Below the pieces are notes generated by a model. That model was given only the letters and a program-made list of their open reading frames with translations, was not told where the DNA came from and searched no databases. The position numbers and the translations under genes are program-made. This document shows positions 34,246 to 45,700 of a stretch of DNA of 64,000 bases, piece by piece. This DNA comes from Endothia cerciana (lineage: Eukaryota; Ascomycota; Sordariomycetes; Diaporthales; Cryphonectriaceae), in assembly GCA_026119935.1 (NCBI GenBank), contig JALRMH010000027.1, positions 372,001 to 436,000 of the forward strand, read 5' to 3'. Numbering within the stretch: position 1 is the stretch's first letter; the number at the start of each line of letters is the position of its first letter.

Positions 34246-35457
34246 CTAGTTCTGTAGCTCTCCGACGCCCTGGGCATCGCGCACTCTCCTCTCCGTTCTC
34301 AACCTCACCGCCTCCCTTCTGGACTCGTCAAGCCGTGCCCAATACCGCCTGTACAGACCGGGCAGATACCGAACCTGGTCCACGCAGTACGGCGACGCCA
34401 TGTCCCCCTGAAGCGGCGTCCTTGTCCCGCTGGAGCCGGAGCCGGTACCGGAAACCTCAGGCTTATTGCTCTCGGCGTTCCCCATCAACCACTGTCTCTT
34501 CTGGATCAACGACAGGCTGGAATCCTATTCTAGGCATGTGCGCAGATCCCTCAGTTCGACGCGGCGGACAAGCTTGCGGTGGAAGGGCTGCCGGGCCGGC
34601 AGAGGCCTGCCGGCAAGCTCCATGAGCTGGATGTCCTGCACACCACGAAGCACGATGCCGTAGGTGGACTTTAACAGTGACACCGTCTCTCTCGAGTCGA
34701 ACATGATCTTGGGTATGGATGGGCTCTCCAGCAACCCCCTCAAGCTCGGCAGCCGGCCGATGTCCATGGGGAGACCTCGTTCGTCAGGATCGTCAGCTGC
34801 ATACGCCCGCAGCTGAGCCAGATTGAAGTTCTGCCTCACCTCCAACCCCTCCAGCCCTAAGCTCTGCAGATTGACCAGGTAGATTCTGTCTGCTGGGTAC
34901 AGAGCGACTGCCAGGAGGTTGTCCTTTGCGGCGAGGTATAGAGCTGCGTCGTTTGTTGACATGATGCTCTGGATCATCTCGCCCAGTCCATGATAGGCAT
35001 GAACCGAACAGAAGCGTGTCCTTGTGCGCGCAGCGAACGCGGTGCGCTCGGATGGCACGGCGTGAAAAAGCAGACTGGGGTAGGGACGGTCCTCGGAGAT
35101 CTGTGAAGATTCATGGGCATGAGCGGGCTGTTCTTGTGTGCAGGCGCCAGGAAGGCAGCGGCGGCAGCAGCAGCAATAACAATAACGAGCGCAAAATTGG
35201 AAGGCGGAATGGGTAGACCTGGTTAGGTAGCTCACCGCAGACATTGGTGTTTTCTGAGACCTGGGCAGAGAGGTGTCTCGAGGCCAAGAAATCTGTCTCC
35301 TGAGGCGGGGAATCTCCATTGTGGCGGGCAGAGCAAGGCCTTGCTCTGGATGGTTTTGGTTGTCTGAAGATCTTGCCGCTGTGTGGGTTTGTGCAGGAAG
35401 ACAGGGGAAGCCGTAGGAAAACGCCACTTGGGTAGACAAGGTGAGCAGGGTTGACAT
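34246..35457 (-). pseudogene. degenerate DEDD 3'-5' exonuclease-like gene with in-frame stop
   Basis: The minus-strand frame from 35457 is open for 310 codons, reaches a TAG at 34525-34527, then stays open in the same frame to 34246. Exonuclease-fold landmarks lie on both sides of the stop: ADRIYLVNLQSLG, SIPKIMFDSRETVSLLK, GIVLR/VQDIQLMELAGR before it, and YCVDQVRYLPGLYRRY after it. This matches EXD1/RNase-D-type DEDDy domains. The first motif (usually DLEG) reads AAKD, and the last (usually YxxxD) has the Asp shifted by one. So the enzyme was probably already inactive, and the TAG (one C-to-T change from CAG) then cut it. A 5' portion of about 130 residues is low complexity and may be leader. 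Stop read-through or a very short intron are less likely alternatives. Confidence 0.6.
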
Positions 35458-35708
35458 GGTGATAGAGACAGACGACGTGATGTGACCGGGTCAGGTGGCT
35501 TTGGGGGAGGGTAGGCTAGGGTGTTGGTACTGAAGCTGAGGTCCCCAAGGTTGGCGGCCAAGTCGCGTTAATTCTTGCTGGTGAATGCATCAGCAGATGG
35601 CAAGATCAATTCACAGCAGGAAAGCCTCAGAAAACTGTCCCTACAGCTATGCATGACAACCATGGAGTTTGAAGTCTTAAGTCTGTGCTGTCTGCACCCT
35701 GCGCACCA

Positions 35709-38459
35709 TCAACGCCTCCTGCGCATCTCGCTTGCCTCCTTGCCCAGCTTCTCCAGAGTGGCTTCAAACTCGGCAACCTTGTCCTCCTCCCACCTGTCAT
35801 TGACTCTGACCTCTTCCACCTTGGCAATCCTTTTGATCTGTCCGGTCCCGGTAGGGCCTTGGCTCTTACTCTTGCCCTTGCCTGCGATCGCAGTCCAGAA
35901 CCAACCCGCTTCTGTCTTCGTGAATAGCGTCCACGCTTTGCCTTTTCTATTCGCTCTCGCCGTACGACCAACTCTGTGAACATACCATGCCACGCTGGTG
36001 GGCATATCGTAGTTGATGACGTGATCGAGATTCACCAGGTCAATACCACGCGCCACGAGATCGGACGCCACAAGAATGCGCAGCTTGTGAGAGGCGAAGG
36101 CGCGTAGTGTCTTGCGTCTCTCGGAAGTGCGAGTCGTGGAGGTAAGAGTGCCAATCAGAGGAGCCAGACCCGGGCAAAGCATACAAAGGAGACGAGAGAG
36201 ACGGATGGCGGTCTCGTTGGACTTGGTGAAGATGAGAGCTGTCGTATGGAAGGCGACGTCCTTTGATGCTGATGAAAGCCCGGTCCTAGGTGAGCTTTGG
36301 CTTGTCCTGTCAGGATCAGATTCCTCAGAGTCGCTTTCGGACTCGTCGCTGCTGTCACTGCTAGAGTCGGAGGCATCCGATTCGGAGTCATGTCCACCAG
36401 ATGACAAGTCGTCGTCTTCAAGGCCTGTTATTTTCGCGTCCTCATCAGCATTATTTGTCGAAGCCATATGTGTATGACTGAGCAGGTCCACGAGGTACAG
36501 CGGCTTCAACTCTGGGTCACGGATCTTGACAGCAAACTCCTTCAGCAACTCTGGCAAGACGTGTTCCGTCTTGCTTTCTCGTGCTGATTCGGCATCCTCC
36601 GTGACGCCTTCGAGGGTGACCAGCTTGGGACGGAAGAGCTTCAAACCATTTAATAAACTGAGGTCCCGTGTCATAGTCGCACTTAGGATGACCTTCCTCA
36701 CACCGCTCTTGTTTGAGTCCGGGAAATCCCGTATGCCAAGCTTGTTTGTCGTATTGAGAAGGGGCATCACGACGGAGAGCCAATCCTGAAACGTCTGGGC
36801 TAGCAGCTTGTCGGCTTCATCCACGATCAGCCACCGAACATAGTCCAGACTGAAGCCAGGCGTGCGGTTGATGTGATCAACAAGCCGACCGGGGGTACAG
36901 ATCAAGATGTCTACCTTCGAGGCGTAGTCGAGGACATGGTCCACGAGGGGCCTTGGAGCATCGTCGAAGAGGTTCGTGTCGAGAGCCTGGCCGAAATGCT
37001 CCCGCAACCAGACCTGGTATCCTGCAGGGTCAAATCGCTGCTCCTCCTCGATAAGGTCTGCTTGTTCTTGCTCGAACTGCTTATTTCCCATGGAGATGCC
37101 GATCCTGACCGTCTTCCGACCTGGTCCTGCGAAGGCGCCGGCGCATACTTCACATACCTCCTTCGCCTGCACAACCAGTTCACGAGTCGGCACCACAATC
37201 AACCCGCGCAGTCGAGTTACAACACCCTGACTGATATCCCGTACCATCGGAAGGACATATGCTAGTGTCTTTCCGGAGCCGGTGGCAGCCGACACCACGA
37301 CGTCTCCCTGGCGGTCGTGAGATGGTAAGAGCAGTGGTATGACGGCTGTTTGTACGGCGAACGCATCTTTGTAGCCCTTGGACTCGAATTTTGCAGCCAC
37401 TTCTTGGCTAATGCCCAAGTCCGTGAAATATGCTCTGGCCTGAGGTGTGACTCGTAAAGGATTTGCTATCCACGCTGGCAGCGTCTCGTAGGTGGGCTTC
37501 AACCCATCTTGAGCAACAGGTTCTGGTTGTGGCAGTGGTTCAAGGCCATGAGCTTCCACGGGATCGGCCTCGTCATCCTCCTGTTGTCCCGTCGGCTCCT
37601 CTGCCTTGACAGTCCTTGACGCATCCTTCAACGATTTGGCGGCCTTTTCGAGAACAGTCCTATGTCTGGCCGGAATATCGTTCTTGTATTCTTGTCTCTT
37701 GTGCTTCTTGCTTTGTAGATGCTTGAGCTGGCCTTCCTCATCGCGACTGTCTAGCGCGTCATTCTTCGCGGGAGGCAGCCGGGGTTGCTTGGTGGAAGGC
37801 GAGGGAGAGTCCGGCACAGCGTCACAGGCCTCCTCATCCTCGGACGTCTTTTTGTTGTCTCTGTCCTGTGCTTCTGCAACGGCTGCGTTGTCCTCCGCAG
37901 GCTCTCTTGGAGCGACACTGTTCTCATCAAAGCCAAAAGAAAAAGACTCCCCACCTGGTTTCTCCTTCCTCCTTCTTCTCTTATCTGACTTGCGATCTTC
38001 TTCGCCTTCCTGCTTTCCCTTTGTTAGGGGACCGTCCGCCTCACTCTCGCGCCTCTTATCCTTCCCCTCCCTCTTCACCTCGCCTGAGCCTTTATTTGCA
38101 ACCTTTCCGGAACGCTCCTCCTCCAATGGAACAAAAACAGGCTCGACCGTTTCCAGCTTCCGCTTCTTGGAGGGCGAAGGTGCGTCGTCAGCGTAGTTGA
38201 AGACAATCTTGGCCGGGAGGGACTCAGGAGGGGGGATGGCAGCGGCATTGAGGTGTGTCTTGGAGGGAGGCGGGACTCGAGTCACGGGAGTCGGCGCTGA
38301 AGAAGGACTGTGAGGCTTCCTTGCCGGAGGCACGTATCTGGCGTAAGGCGTTGCCGAAGAGAAAGGAGAAGAGGACGGTGCCGGAGGAGGCGGCTCGACC
38401 CGGGGCTTGGAAGCTGGAGGCTTGGAGGGCTTGGGCGGTGGTATGTACCGCGCGTACAT
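35709..38459 (-). CDS. dbp6: DEAD-box ATP-dependent RNA helicase Dbp6
   Basis: A single-exon gene of 916 residues, started at the ATG of MYARYIPPPKPSKPP (38459). The frame extends slightly further upstream only with a GTG. All helicase motifs are present: Q motif (FAVQTAVIP), I (AATGSGKT), Ia (PTREL), Ib (TPGRL), II (DEAD), III (SAT), IV (ALIFTKS), V (ARGID) and VI (HRVGRTAR). A long charged N-terminus with Lys/Arg clusters, a Ser/Asp/Glu tract between the two RecA domains (about residues 690-740) and the SVAWYVHRVGRTAR context are Dbp6-like. In yeast Dbp6 acts in early 60S ribosome assembly in the nucleolus with Npa1, Npa2 and Rsa3. It is divergent with gpi3, 472 bp apart. Confidence 0.9.
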   Translation of the reverse strand: MYARYIPPPKPSKPPASKPRVEPPPPAPSSSPFSSATPYARYVPPARKPHSPSSAPTPVTRVPPPSKTHLNAAAIPPPESLPAKIVFNYADDAPSPSKKRKLETVEPVFVPLEEERSGKVANKGSGEVKREGKDKRRESEADGPLTKGKQEGEEDRKSDKRRRRKEKPGGESFSFGFDENSVAPREPAEDNAAVAEAQDRDNKKTSEDEEACDAVPDSPSPSTKQPRLPPAKNDALDSRDEEGQLKHLQSKKHKRQEYKNDIPARHRTVLEKAAKSLKDASRTVKAEEPTGQQEDDEADPVEAHGLEPLPQPEPVAQDGLKPTYETLPAWIANPLRVTPQARAYFTDLGISQEVAAKFESKGYKDAFAVQTAVIPLLLPSHDRQGDVVVSAATGSGKTLAYVLPMVRDISQGVVTRLRGLIVVPTRELVVQAKEVCEVCAGAFAGPGRKTVRIGISMGNKQFEQEQADLIEEEQRFDPAGYQVWLREHFGQALDTNLFDDAPRPLVDHVLDYASKVDILICTPGRLVDHINRTPGFSLDYVRWLIVDEADKLLAQTFQDWLSVVMPLLNTTNKLGIRDFPDSNKSGVRKVILSATMTRDLSLLNGLKLFRPKLVTLEGVTEDAESARESKTEHVLPELLKEFAVKIRDPELKPLYLVDLLSHTHMASTNNADEDAKITGLEDDDLSSGGHDSESDASDSSSDSSDESESDSEESDPDRTSQSSPRTGLSSASKDVAFHTTALIFTKSNETAIRLSRLLCMLCPGLAPLIGTLTSTTRTSERRKTLRAFASHKLRILVASDLVARGIDLVNLDHVINYDMPTSVAWYVHRVGRTARANRKGKAWTLFTKTEAGWFWTAIAGKGKSKSQGPTGTGQIKRIAKVEEVRVNDRWEEDKVAEFEATLEKLGKEASEMRRRR

Positions 38460-38931
38460 ATTGATGTGACTGATCTCTGTCACCAGAAAATCTGCTGGAG
38501 TCTCTGCGCTGGATCCCAGTCAACCGTGCTGGTGGTGTCGGGAGTCGTAGGTGCTGACCCATGAATTTTTTTGGCGGATGCGGATTCCGCCGTTTCGACA
38601 ATCGACCGCTTTTCTTATCGTGGGCGTTATCGCTGGGCGGGCTCAACCCGCTGATGTGGTAAGTAAGTGATCCACCCCTGCGTACGGTACATCGTACTTT
38701 GTTGGTCTAGAGCTCATTTCATTTCGCATTTGGGTTGGCCTTCGAGACACCACGACAACAACGACGACAACAGCCTGAGCACACCGTCCCCTTTCCCCTA
38801 TACACACCACGGCGGCTACGCACAAGTCCCCATGGCGTCCATGTACTTGATATGACACGAGACGCATCTGAATCTGTCATCAAGTGAGATCATCTGCATG
38901 AGGATGCGAGGCCAACGTGAGCGCATTCAAG
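38460..38931. promoter_or_regulatory. divergent promoter of dbp6 and gpi3
   Basis: 472 bp between two divergent start codons. A run of CGACAACAACGACGACAACA-type trinucleotides is at about 38750-38776. No other gene. Confidence 0.45.
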
Positions 38932-40464
38932 ATGTCGAAACCCACGTACAACATCGCCATGGTCAGCGACTTCTTCTTCCCCCAGCCAGGAGGGGTTGAG
39001 AGCCACATCTACCAGCTGTCTCAGCGACTTATAGACCGGGGCCACAAGGTCGTGGTTATCACCCACGCCTATGATGACCGCAAGGGGGTTCGCTACTTGA
39101 CCAACGGCCTCAAGGTCTACTATGTGCCCTTCTGGGTCATCTATCGCTCTGCCACCCTGCCCACCGTCTTTTCCTTCTTCCCTATATTCCGCAACATCAT
39201 AATACGAGAGCAGATCAACATCGTCCACGGCCATGCCTCCCTCAGCAGCCTGTGTTGGGAAGCCACACTGCACGCCCGGACCATGGGCATCCGTACGGTC
39301 TTCACAGACCATTCTCTGTTTGGCTTTGCGGATGCCGCCAGCATCCTCACCAACAAGCTACTCAAGTTCACGCTCAGCGACGTGGACCACGTTGTATGCG
39401 TGAGCAATACCAGGTATGGCCACACCCTGTCTTCTGCATCACTGCACGGCATGGCTGATATCTTGTACAGCAAGGAGAACACGGTCCTCCGCGCCTCACT
39501 TGACCCCCTGATGGTCTCTGTCATCCCCAATGCCGTCGTGGCTGATAATTTCAGACCCCTTGATCACTCATCTGAAGGGCCTGGGAGCGGATATTACACT
39601 GTTGATCACTATCCTGTCCCGGCTCATCGACTGGGTCCCCACGACACCGTCACCATCGTGGTCATCTCACGTCTATTCTACAACAAGGGTATAGACCTCC
39701 TCGTAGCGGCCATCCCCCGCATTCTCGAGAATCACCCTAACACACGCTTCATCATCGCCGGCTCTGGACCCAAGGCCATCGATCTCGAGCAGATGATCGA
39801 GCAGAATGTTCTCCAGGACCGTGTCGAGATGCTCGGCTCCGTCCGGCACGAGGAGGTTCGCGATGTCATGGTTAGGGGCCATATTTATTTGCACCCTTCC
39901 CTCACCGAGGCCTTCGGCACCGTTATTGTAGAGGCTGCCAGCTGCGGGCTGTACGTCGTCTGCACTCAGGTCGGCGGCATTCCCGAGGTGCTGCCGGGAT
40001 ACATGACACAATTCGCCAAGCCCGAAGAGGACGACCTGGTCGCCGCTACAGGCAAGGCCATCGCCGACATCCGGGCCAACAAGGTCCGGACAGAGCGGTT
40101 CCACGACGAGATCAAGAAGATGTACTCATGGACCGATATCGCCAAACGCACTGAGCGGGTTTACAAGGGGATCTCCGGCGACATTGATGAGTCCGAGTTC
40201 TACAACGCGGCGAGTATGGGCGCGACATCCACCAGGGGCAGAGGCGGCGTCCAGAGAGACTTTGCACTGATCGACAGGCTCAAGCGGTACTACGGTTGTG
40301 GGATCTGGGCGGGCAAGCTGTTCTGCCTGTGCGTTGTCATCGATTACATATTTTTCCTCTTCCTCGAATGGGTCGCTCCTAGGGAGAATATTGATATTGC
40401 CGCCGAGTGGCCCCGAAAGATTCTTGTGGAGAACTCGAAGGAGAAGCAGAGGAGAGGCCGGTGA
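38932..40464 (+). CDS. gpi3: GPI-GlcNAc transferase catalytic subunit (PIG-A/Gpi3/Spt14)
   Basis: Exons 38932-39413 and 39471-40464 give 491 residues. The protein begins with the family signature YNIAMVSDFFFPQPGGVESHIYQLSQ, followed by HGHASLSSLCWEA, TDHSLFGFAD and the GT4 glycosyltransferase domain with SRLFYNKGIDLL and the EX7E motif in LTEAFGTVIVEAASCG. A C-terminal membrane segment (LFCLCVVIDYIFFLFLEWV) anchors it in the ER. It transfers GlcNAc to phosphatidylinositol, the first step of GPI-anchor synthesis. The 57-nt intron (GTATGG...TACAG) has no stop and is a multiple of three, so the retained form is also open. Splicing restores the conserved CVSNTSKENTVLRASLDP. The ATG at 38932 is the first in-frame ATG. 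Confidence 0.96.
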   Translation: MSKPTYNIAMVSDFFFPQPGGVESHIYQLSQRLIDRGHKVVVITHAYDDRKGVRYLTNGLKVYYVPFWVIYRSATLPTVFSFFPIFRNIIIREQINIVHGHASLSSLCWEATLHARTMGIRTVFTDHSLFGFADAASILTNKLLKFTLSDVDHVVCVSNTRYGHTLSSASLHGMADILYSKENTVLRASLDPLMVSVIPNAVVADNFRPLDHSSEGPGSGYYTVDHYPVPAHRLGPHDTVTIVVISRLFYNKGIDLLVAAIPRILENHPNTRFIIAGSGPKAIDLEQMIEQNVLQDRVEMLGSVRHEEVRDVMVRGHIYLHPSLTEAFGTVIVEAASCGLYVVCTQVGGIPEVLPGYMTQFAKPEEDDLVAATGKAIADIRANKVRTERFHDEIKKMYSWTDIAKRTERVYKGISGDIDESEFYNAASMGATSTRGRGGVQRDFALIDRLKRYYGCGIWAGKLFCLCVVIDYIFFLFLEWVAPRENIDIAAEWPRKILVENSKEKQRRGR

Positions 40465-41470
40465 TATCCATCGAGCACCAGCCCGAGCCATCAATCCCTC
40501 TTTGCACAGCTCGAGCTTGCTGCCAATCAAATCCGAGGTCGACCGCACCTGCAAGCTTGTATGCTCTGGCTGTGAGGTGTAGATGCATAATTCATGGCGC
40601 TATTTGGCATGATGATGTTGCATGCCCCTTCAAATTCTGGAAGTGGATCGAGGTCTTGATCGCTGCCGAATGACAAGCTTGAAGCGCTTGCGTTGTGATT
40701 GGACTACCAACTCTTCGCACTGTCAAGGCTCTTCTGCCTTGCACGGTCCGCATCAGGTTGCCGTATGCGGTCGTGCGTGGCCTGCGCGATTGAAGACAAG
40801 GATGGACCGCCGGGCACAGGTGGTGTTCCCCATGACACACCTGAGCACACTTAACGCCATCAGTATAGTCCAAGCAACATCGCCCAAGGATGCGGAGTCC
40901 CACAGAGCGGTGCACAAGGTCCCCTTAATTTCTTGGAACCCAGCCATCCCACCAAGCTGAATGAGCTGAGCCTCTGCTGCAGGAAAGAGTTGGCAGTCAG
41001 GGGATGCTGGAACTACGGTCTGCGCCGGGCTCCACCAGGAACCCGAATCATAGACGCAGCATTCGTATGAGGGAATAAGACCGAAAAGCCCATCGAGTCT
41101 GTCAGATGCAGGTTCAGCAGGATCGCATTGATGATTCGACAGATACTGCAAGTTGGTTGCTCAACGTCATTGCCAGAAATAAATACGAGCTCGTGTGACC
41201 AACCGGCTTGACCGGGTCCGCCACCGTCAGGGATAAATGAGCTGTGTTTGTTGGCAGTTCAGTTTACAGGGCCAAATAGAGCCCCGACCCCGGCCAGCGT
41301 CGATCTATATCAGGGAAAGCACATGATGAGCTGAGAGCCAGCGTACACCTAGAGGCTCTTGTTCTCTTTCGCTCTGTCATTGAAACAAGCAGTTCACCCT
41401 AAAGGTTCTGTCAAGCAAGTCGAAACCCTACATCCAGCTTTTGACCCCGTGACAGCATACACCACCAAGA
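40465..41470. other. intergenic region
   Basis: Downstream of gpi3 and upstream of the cysteine-rich gene. No gene supported. The last 100 bp before 41471 have a leader-like sequence. Confidence 0.45.
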
Positions 41471-42007
41471 ATGTCGTCCACAGCCACACCAACCGGAACA
41501 GCAACTTCGGCCGCAGCCAGCTCCACAGGCTGCGGCGTGTACCTCTACGACATCCCTGTCCAGGATGCTTCGTGTGCACTACCCTATGGGGGCAACCATA
41601 CCGATATCATGGCCAAGTGCTGCAAATCAGCCGACGTTGTCGCCTATGGGGACAACTGTGGCCTCTACTGCCTCTCGGAAGGCCAGGACGTTGCGACTCT
41701 CTCGACTTGCCTGGAAAGCAACGGTGCCGCCTACAGCGACGTCTTTTGCAGGGACTCAGGCAATGCTACCGCGAGCGCGACGGCGAGTGATACGCTTGCG
41801 AGCGGCGCAAGCGTGGTTGTCAGCGCGAGTGGTAGCGAGAACACCGGTTCGAGCACGGCCAGCGGGAGCGCGAGTGGCTCATCGTCGACAAGCAGCTCGA
41901 ATGCAGCGCCTGGATCCGGTCCCACGAGCGTAGGGCTGACGATGAGTGGTGTCACTGTCTCGGCGCTGTTATTCACTTCAGTTCTCTTTGGTGCTCTTCA
42001 GCTCTAG
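41471..42007 (+). CDS. cysteine-rich, Ser/Ala-rich surface-type protein with C-terminal hydrophobic tail
   Basis: A single-exon gene of 178 residues. After a Ser/Thr/Ala N-terminus come eight cysteines (GCGVYLYD, DASCALPYGG, MAKCCKSAD, DNCGLYCLS, STCLES, VFCRD), then a Ser/Gly/Ala/Thr-rich stalk and a hydrophobic C-terminus (VTVSALLFTSVLFGALQL). The latter is typical of a GPI-anchor signal or a transmembrane segment. Strikingly, no N-terminal signal peptide is visible from the only good ATG, and the 100 bp upstream show no plausible signal-peptide exon. Similar fungal proteins of this layout are common but uncharacterised. Export may be unconventional, or the start is mis-set. Confidence 0.75.
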   Translation: MSSTATPTGTATSAAASSTGCGVYLYDIPVQDASCALPYGGNHTDIMAKCCKSADVVAYGDNCGLYCLSEGQDVATLSTCLESNGAAYSDVFCRDSGNATASATASDTLASGASVVVSASGSENTGSSTASGSASGSSSTSSSNAAPGSGPTSVGLTMSGVTVSALLFTSVLFGALQL

Positions 42008-42704
42008 GTCACTGCCACCGTCGGGTGTGGTCATCAAGCAAGGACTCATGAACGGCTCCAGCGATGTGCTTCCGACTCCTCGGACTCCCGACCTCATACC
42101 AAGCCGCTTCGAGCATAAAATCACGTCTGTGAGTCAGGCTTGATGCATCGAGTGGAAAGATGATACGCGAAATCGAGGACTGGGTCACATTCAGAATGGG
42201 AAGAGAAAAGTTTGAATGTTGAAACAACTGATATATTTAATGCGTTTGATGTATATTATGAATAGGGAGTCCCAAAATCGCTATTATTCGATACTTAGGT
42301 ACAACCAGTCTCCTTCAGTGTTTCTCGACCGCGATATCAGAGAGGGATGACTTTGCAGATGGTATCACATTGTGCTTTGTTCCCAGAGTCTATCTTATGT
42401 TTGATCTCCTTGTTCCATATGTATTTCCAGTATTTGCTATTTGCCAATCCCAATAGCTTTTTGAGCCAATACGCGTGGGATTCCTGCCCGTTTGAGGATC
42501 TGTAAGACGGATCGGTTGGTATCACTATTAGAAGGTAAATAATTATTTAATGATTTTCTACGTTTCAGGTTAGGATGATTAGAAGATCGCTCGAACTATA
42601 GAGACAACATGCGGCCAATGACCACTTGACAACCGTTAGGTATTTTCAAACCTCTTATTCTTTGACTTCACCAGTTCCCTCTCTCGAACCCTTACATCAT
42701 CCAC
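42008..42704. other. AT-richer intergenic region
   Basis: Between the cysteine-rich gene and the decayed coding region. No gene or RNA feature recognised. Confidence 0.4.
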
Positions 42705-45700
42705 CTACGGGATCCATGCATTGCAGAGACAGTCAATCTCCTCACAGCTCAGTGTCAGCGGCGTGTACCCCGTCAGGTTCTGACCCAGCATCCAATAGGA
42801 GATCTGCACTTGCGAGTCTGGGCATGCTTTCCCCGAACATCTCATACTCCTCATCCTTAGGGTTGTCGTACAGCGTCAACGTAGCCACAGACTCGGGCAT
42901 TGCGTACAACAGGCCGTATCCCGCAAGCTTGCAGTCTAGAGTCATGCTCGAAGAACTGATCTGAGATCTTGGCGCTGTAGTAGTCCATAGCCTCTCCGGG
43001 CGAGTGTGTGTATCCGCCCAGGAAGGAAGGGTAGGAGGCGCCGTAATCCCACGTGAGTGTCGTTAACCAGCCCCGGCTGCTCAGGTACCAGACATAGCAC
43101 GAATAGTCGTCGCTGGAAATAGCGGGGGGGCTGGATGTAAAGCCATCGTAGCGTAGTTGCAGGCTCTCGATGAACGACACGCCGTGCAGTGTGACGACCA
43201 TGCACCCACAGGCGGGCACCTCGTTCGGGAAGGGGCAGCTCATGGATGTAGAGGTCGCTGCCGCGGTAAAGGTGGTGATCTGGACACCGCCAGAAACCCA
43301 TGAAGTTTGAGTCGAGATTACGGTCTGCACTGGGCTATTGACATTGGCGGTTATGGTCAGGACGTCAGTAGCCACTCCGAAAGTCTCTATTATAGCCTGC
43401 GTTGACGTGGCCGTGACCTGTCCGGTAGCGACCTGGGAACAGGCATATGAGACCTCAGATGCGGGCCAAGATGCTGCCACGGACAGGGTCGCGACAGCGC
43501 GGCTCTGGAGAGTCTGGTCCGCCACGACAAGGACAGCGGTGAGGGCAGGCAGTGGTGGCTCCCTGCCGACGAAGCCACGCTTGAGGAGCGAAGAGTCCAT
43601 AGAGTAGGCTGTAGCGATGGTCGTGGAAGCAAGCAACATTGTAGCGTACTCTGTATAAGGACCGAGCCAGGTAGTGATGACTTCAGTAGGTGACAGAGGG
43701 ATTGTCGGGGTGCTCGTGATTGTTACGGTAGATGTTGAGCTGTGGAAAGTGCTGCTGGGTGTAGCTGATGTGGTTGTGGTCCACGTGTAGGCTGTAGGAG
43801 CGTTGTAGTTGATATAGCTCGTGCAGAAAGCACCGCCTGATGCGGCCAGCTCCACGATCTCCTCGGGAGAGGGCTGGTTGCTAGGGACATCGAAACACTG
43901 CGTCTTGCCGAATGTCTGGGCAGTGTCCAGAGATTGTGCTGCGCTACTGCTGTCGGACACGGAGTCCGTCGTGCTGACGTACGAGGTAACTCCCACACGA
44001 TCCGCAGGGGAAGATGAAGTGGTCTCAAAGGAGTAGATCGAGTCAAGACCCACCACGGTCTCTGACGTGATCCTAGGCGAGAGGAAGGTACGCCAAAGAT
44101 CGACAGACTGAGCTCGACTGCCCATCGCACATAAGGCGTCAGCTGGATGTTGGCTCTAGTTATGAAGCTCGGGTTGGTGAAGACAATGGATGGTTGCCAG
44201 TTGGACTTGGATGTAATCGTTGACGTGAGGAGGTCCATGCTCACTTGGGCATTATTCAGGGTGAACTGAGCACCACCGGATGTTGACACAGCCGAATCGG
44301 TCTCATAATTGATTCCAGTTCCATACAGGATGGTGGGGACAATCCTGAAGGCATTGTCGAGGGTAATGGCATCCAGAGTCGTTGTCAAGTAGATCTAGCT
44401 CCAGTTGCCTTGCCAGGCATCACTGGCATTAATACTAGTAATCATGGTGGCGACACCGCTCATGCAGGCGGAGATCTTGGCCTCATCGATGGTCCCGGCA
44501 GTCATGTTGATGATGATCTCACCAGAAAACTCGAGATTGGAGATAGAGAAGCCGCAGTTAACGCAGGAGACTGTATTACCATGGTTTAAGTCCTTTGGTG
44601 CCCGAAGACCAATCTTCTCATTAATGTCAATCACATGTCTGCCTGGCATGAGTAGGTTAGTGGTATAAAGGAAGCCGATGCCGAACGCGGAGATGGAGGC
44701 AGTGGGCGCCTTGGTCCGTAAACCCCTCATACCTTCTCCCAGGTTTCATAATCGACCCCGTTCACCCCTGACTGGTCCATCCGGAAATGTGATGGTTTGA
44801 GGTTCAAATTGAGATCAAAGGCCTCATCGCTGACAGTGATCTCGGAGTCTAGCTTGCGGGGATTGTCAAACTTGGCTGGGTCGCAGAGGCGGTACTTAAG
44901 ATTGAGGTAGCCGTGAGAGCCTGTGACGCGACGCGACCGCCTATTCCCAAGACCTTGTATGTATTCTGACCAGTGCACCCTATTGTTATCTCCCAGTGCA
45001 CATAGACGTTAGGGCCCGCGCGGGCATCCTCTTGCTTGATTATGAGATGCATTGGGTGGTCCTGTAAGTTGACCTAGAACCCGTCGGTATGGAGGATATT
45101 AGTTCCAGAAGAAAGGATGTCCTCCTCTTTGACAATCCAACTTGTTGACTACAGCTTCTGCCAGAGCCTTGCGGTCTCCCTCCTTGTCCGGAGCATAGTC
45201 TTGAACGGACCAATTTGACGCCTCGAATCCTTGTTCCAACATGACCTGCCTAAAAAGAGCAGCTGAGATGATGAGACAGGCAGAGAAGTGTTTAGGCACT
45301 GGCATGGTGTGGTTATTGAACCACTGGGTGTTCCATCCTTCCTGTCGTAGTTACCTTCGCTGTAGTAGGTCGCAAATTGAAAGTTCGCCGCCGCAGCCCG
45401 TCAGCCTTGGAGTTAATCTAGTTGTTGATGCTGCAATCGAGCAGCTTAGAGAGCGAGGTGGCTCATCGGAGCTAGGCTTACCTGTGAAGTATTCCTTGAA
45501 GGCGTCCTGGAGCTTCCACTGGGTGGCGACATGCTTCTTGGAGCCTATTTGCAAACCAGGGGTCCCTTCCGCGCTCACGACCAGCTTGTCTGTGTTCATC
45601 TCGAACCCCAAAACGACATGCTGTATCTCCTGCTTCCCGTACTCAAAATGGACGGGCTTCGTTCCAGGCATCAACTCAGAGCTTCCCTAGATGGTGCCCT

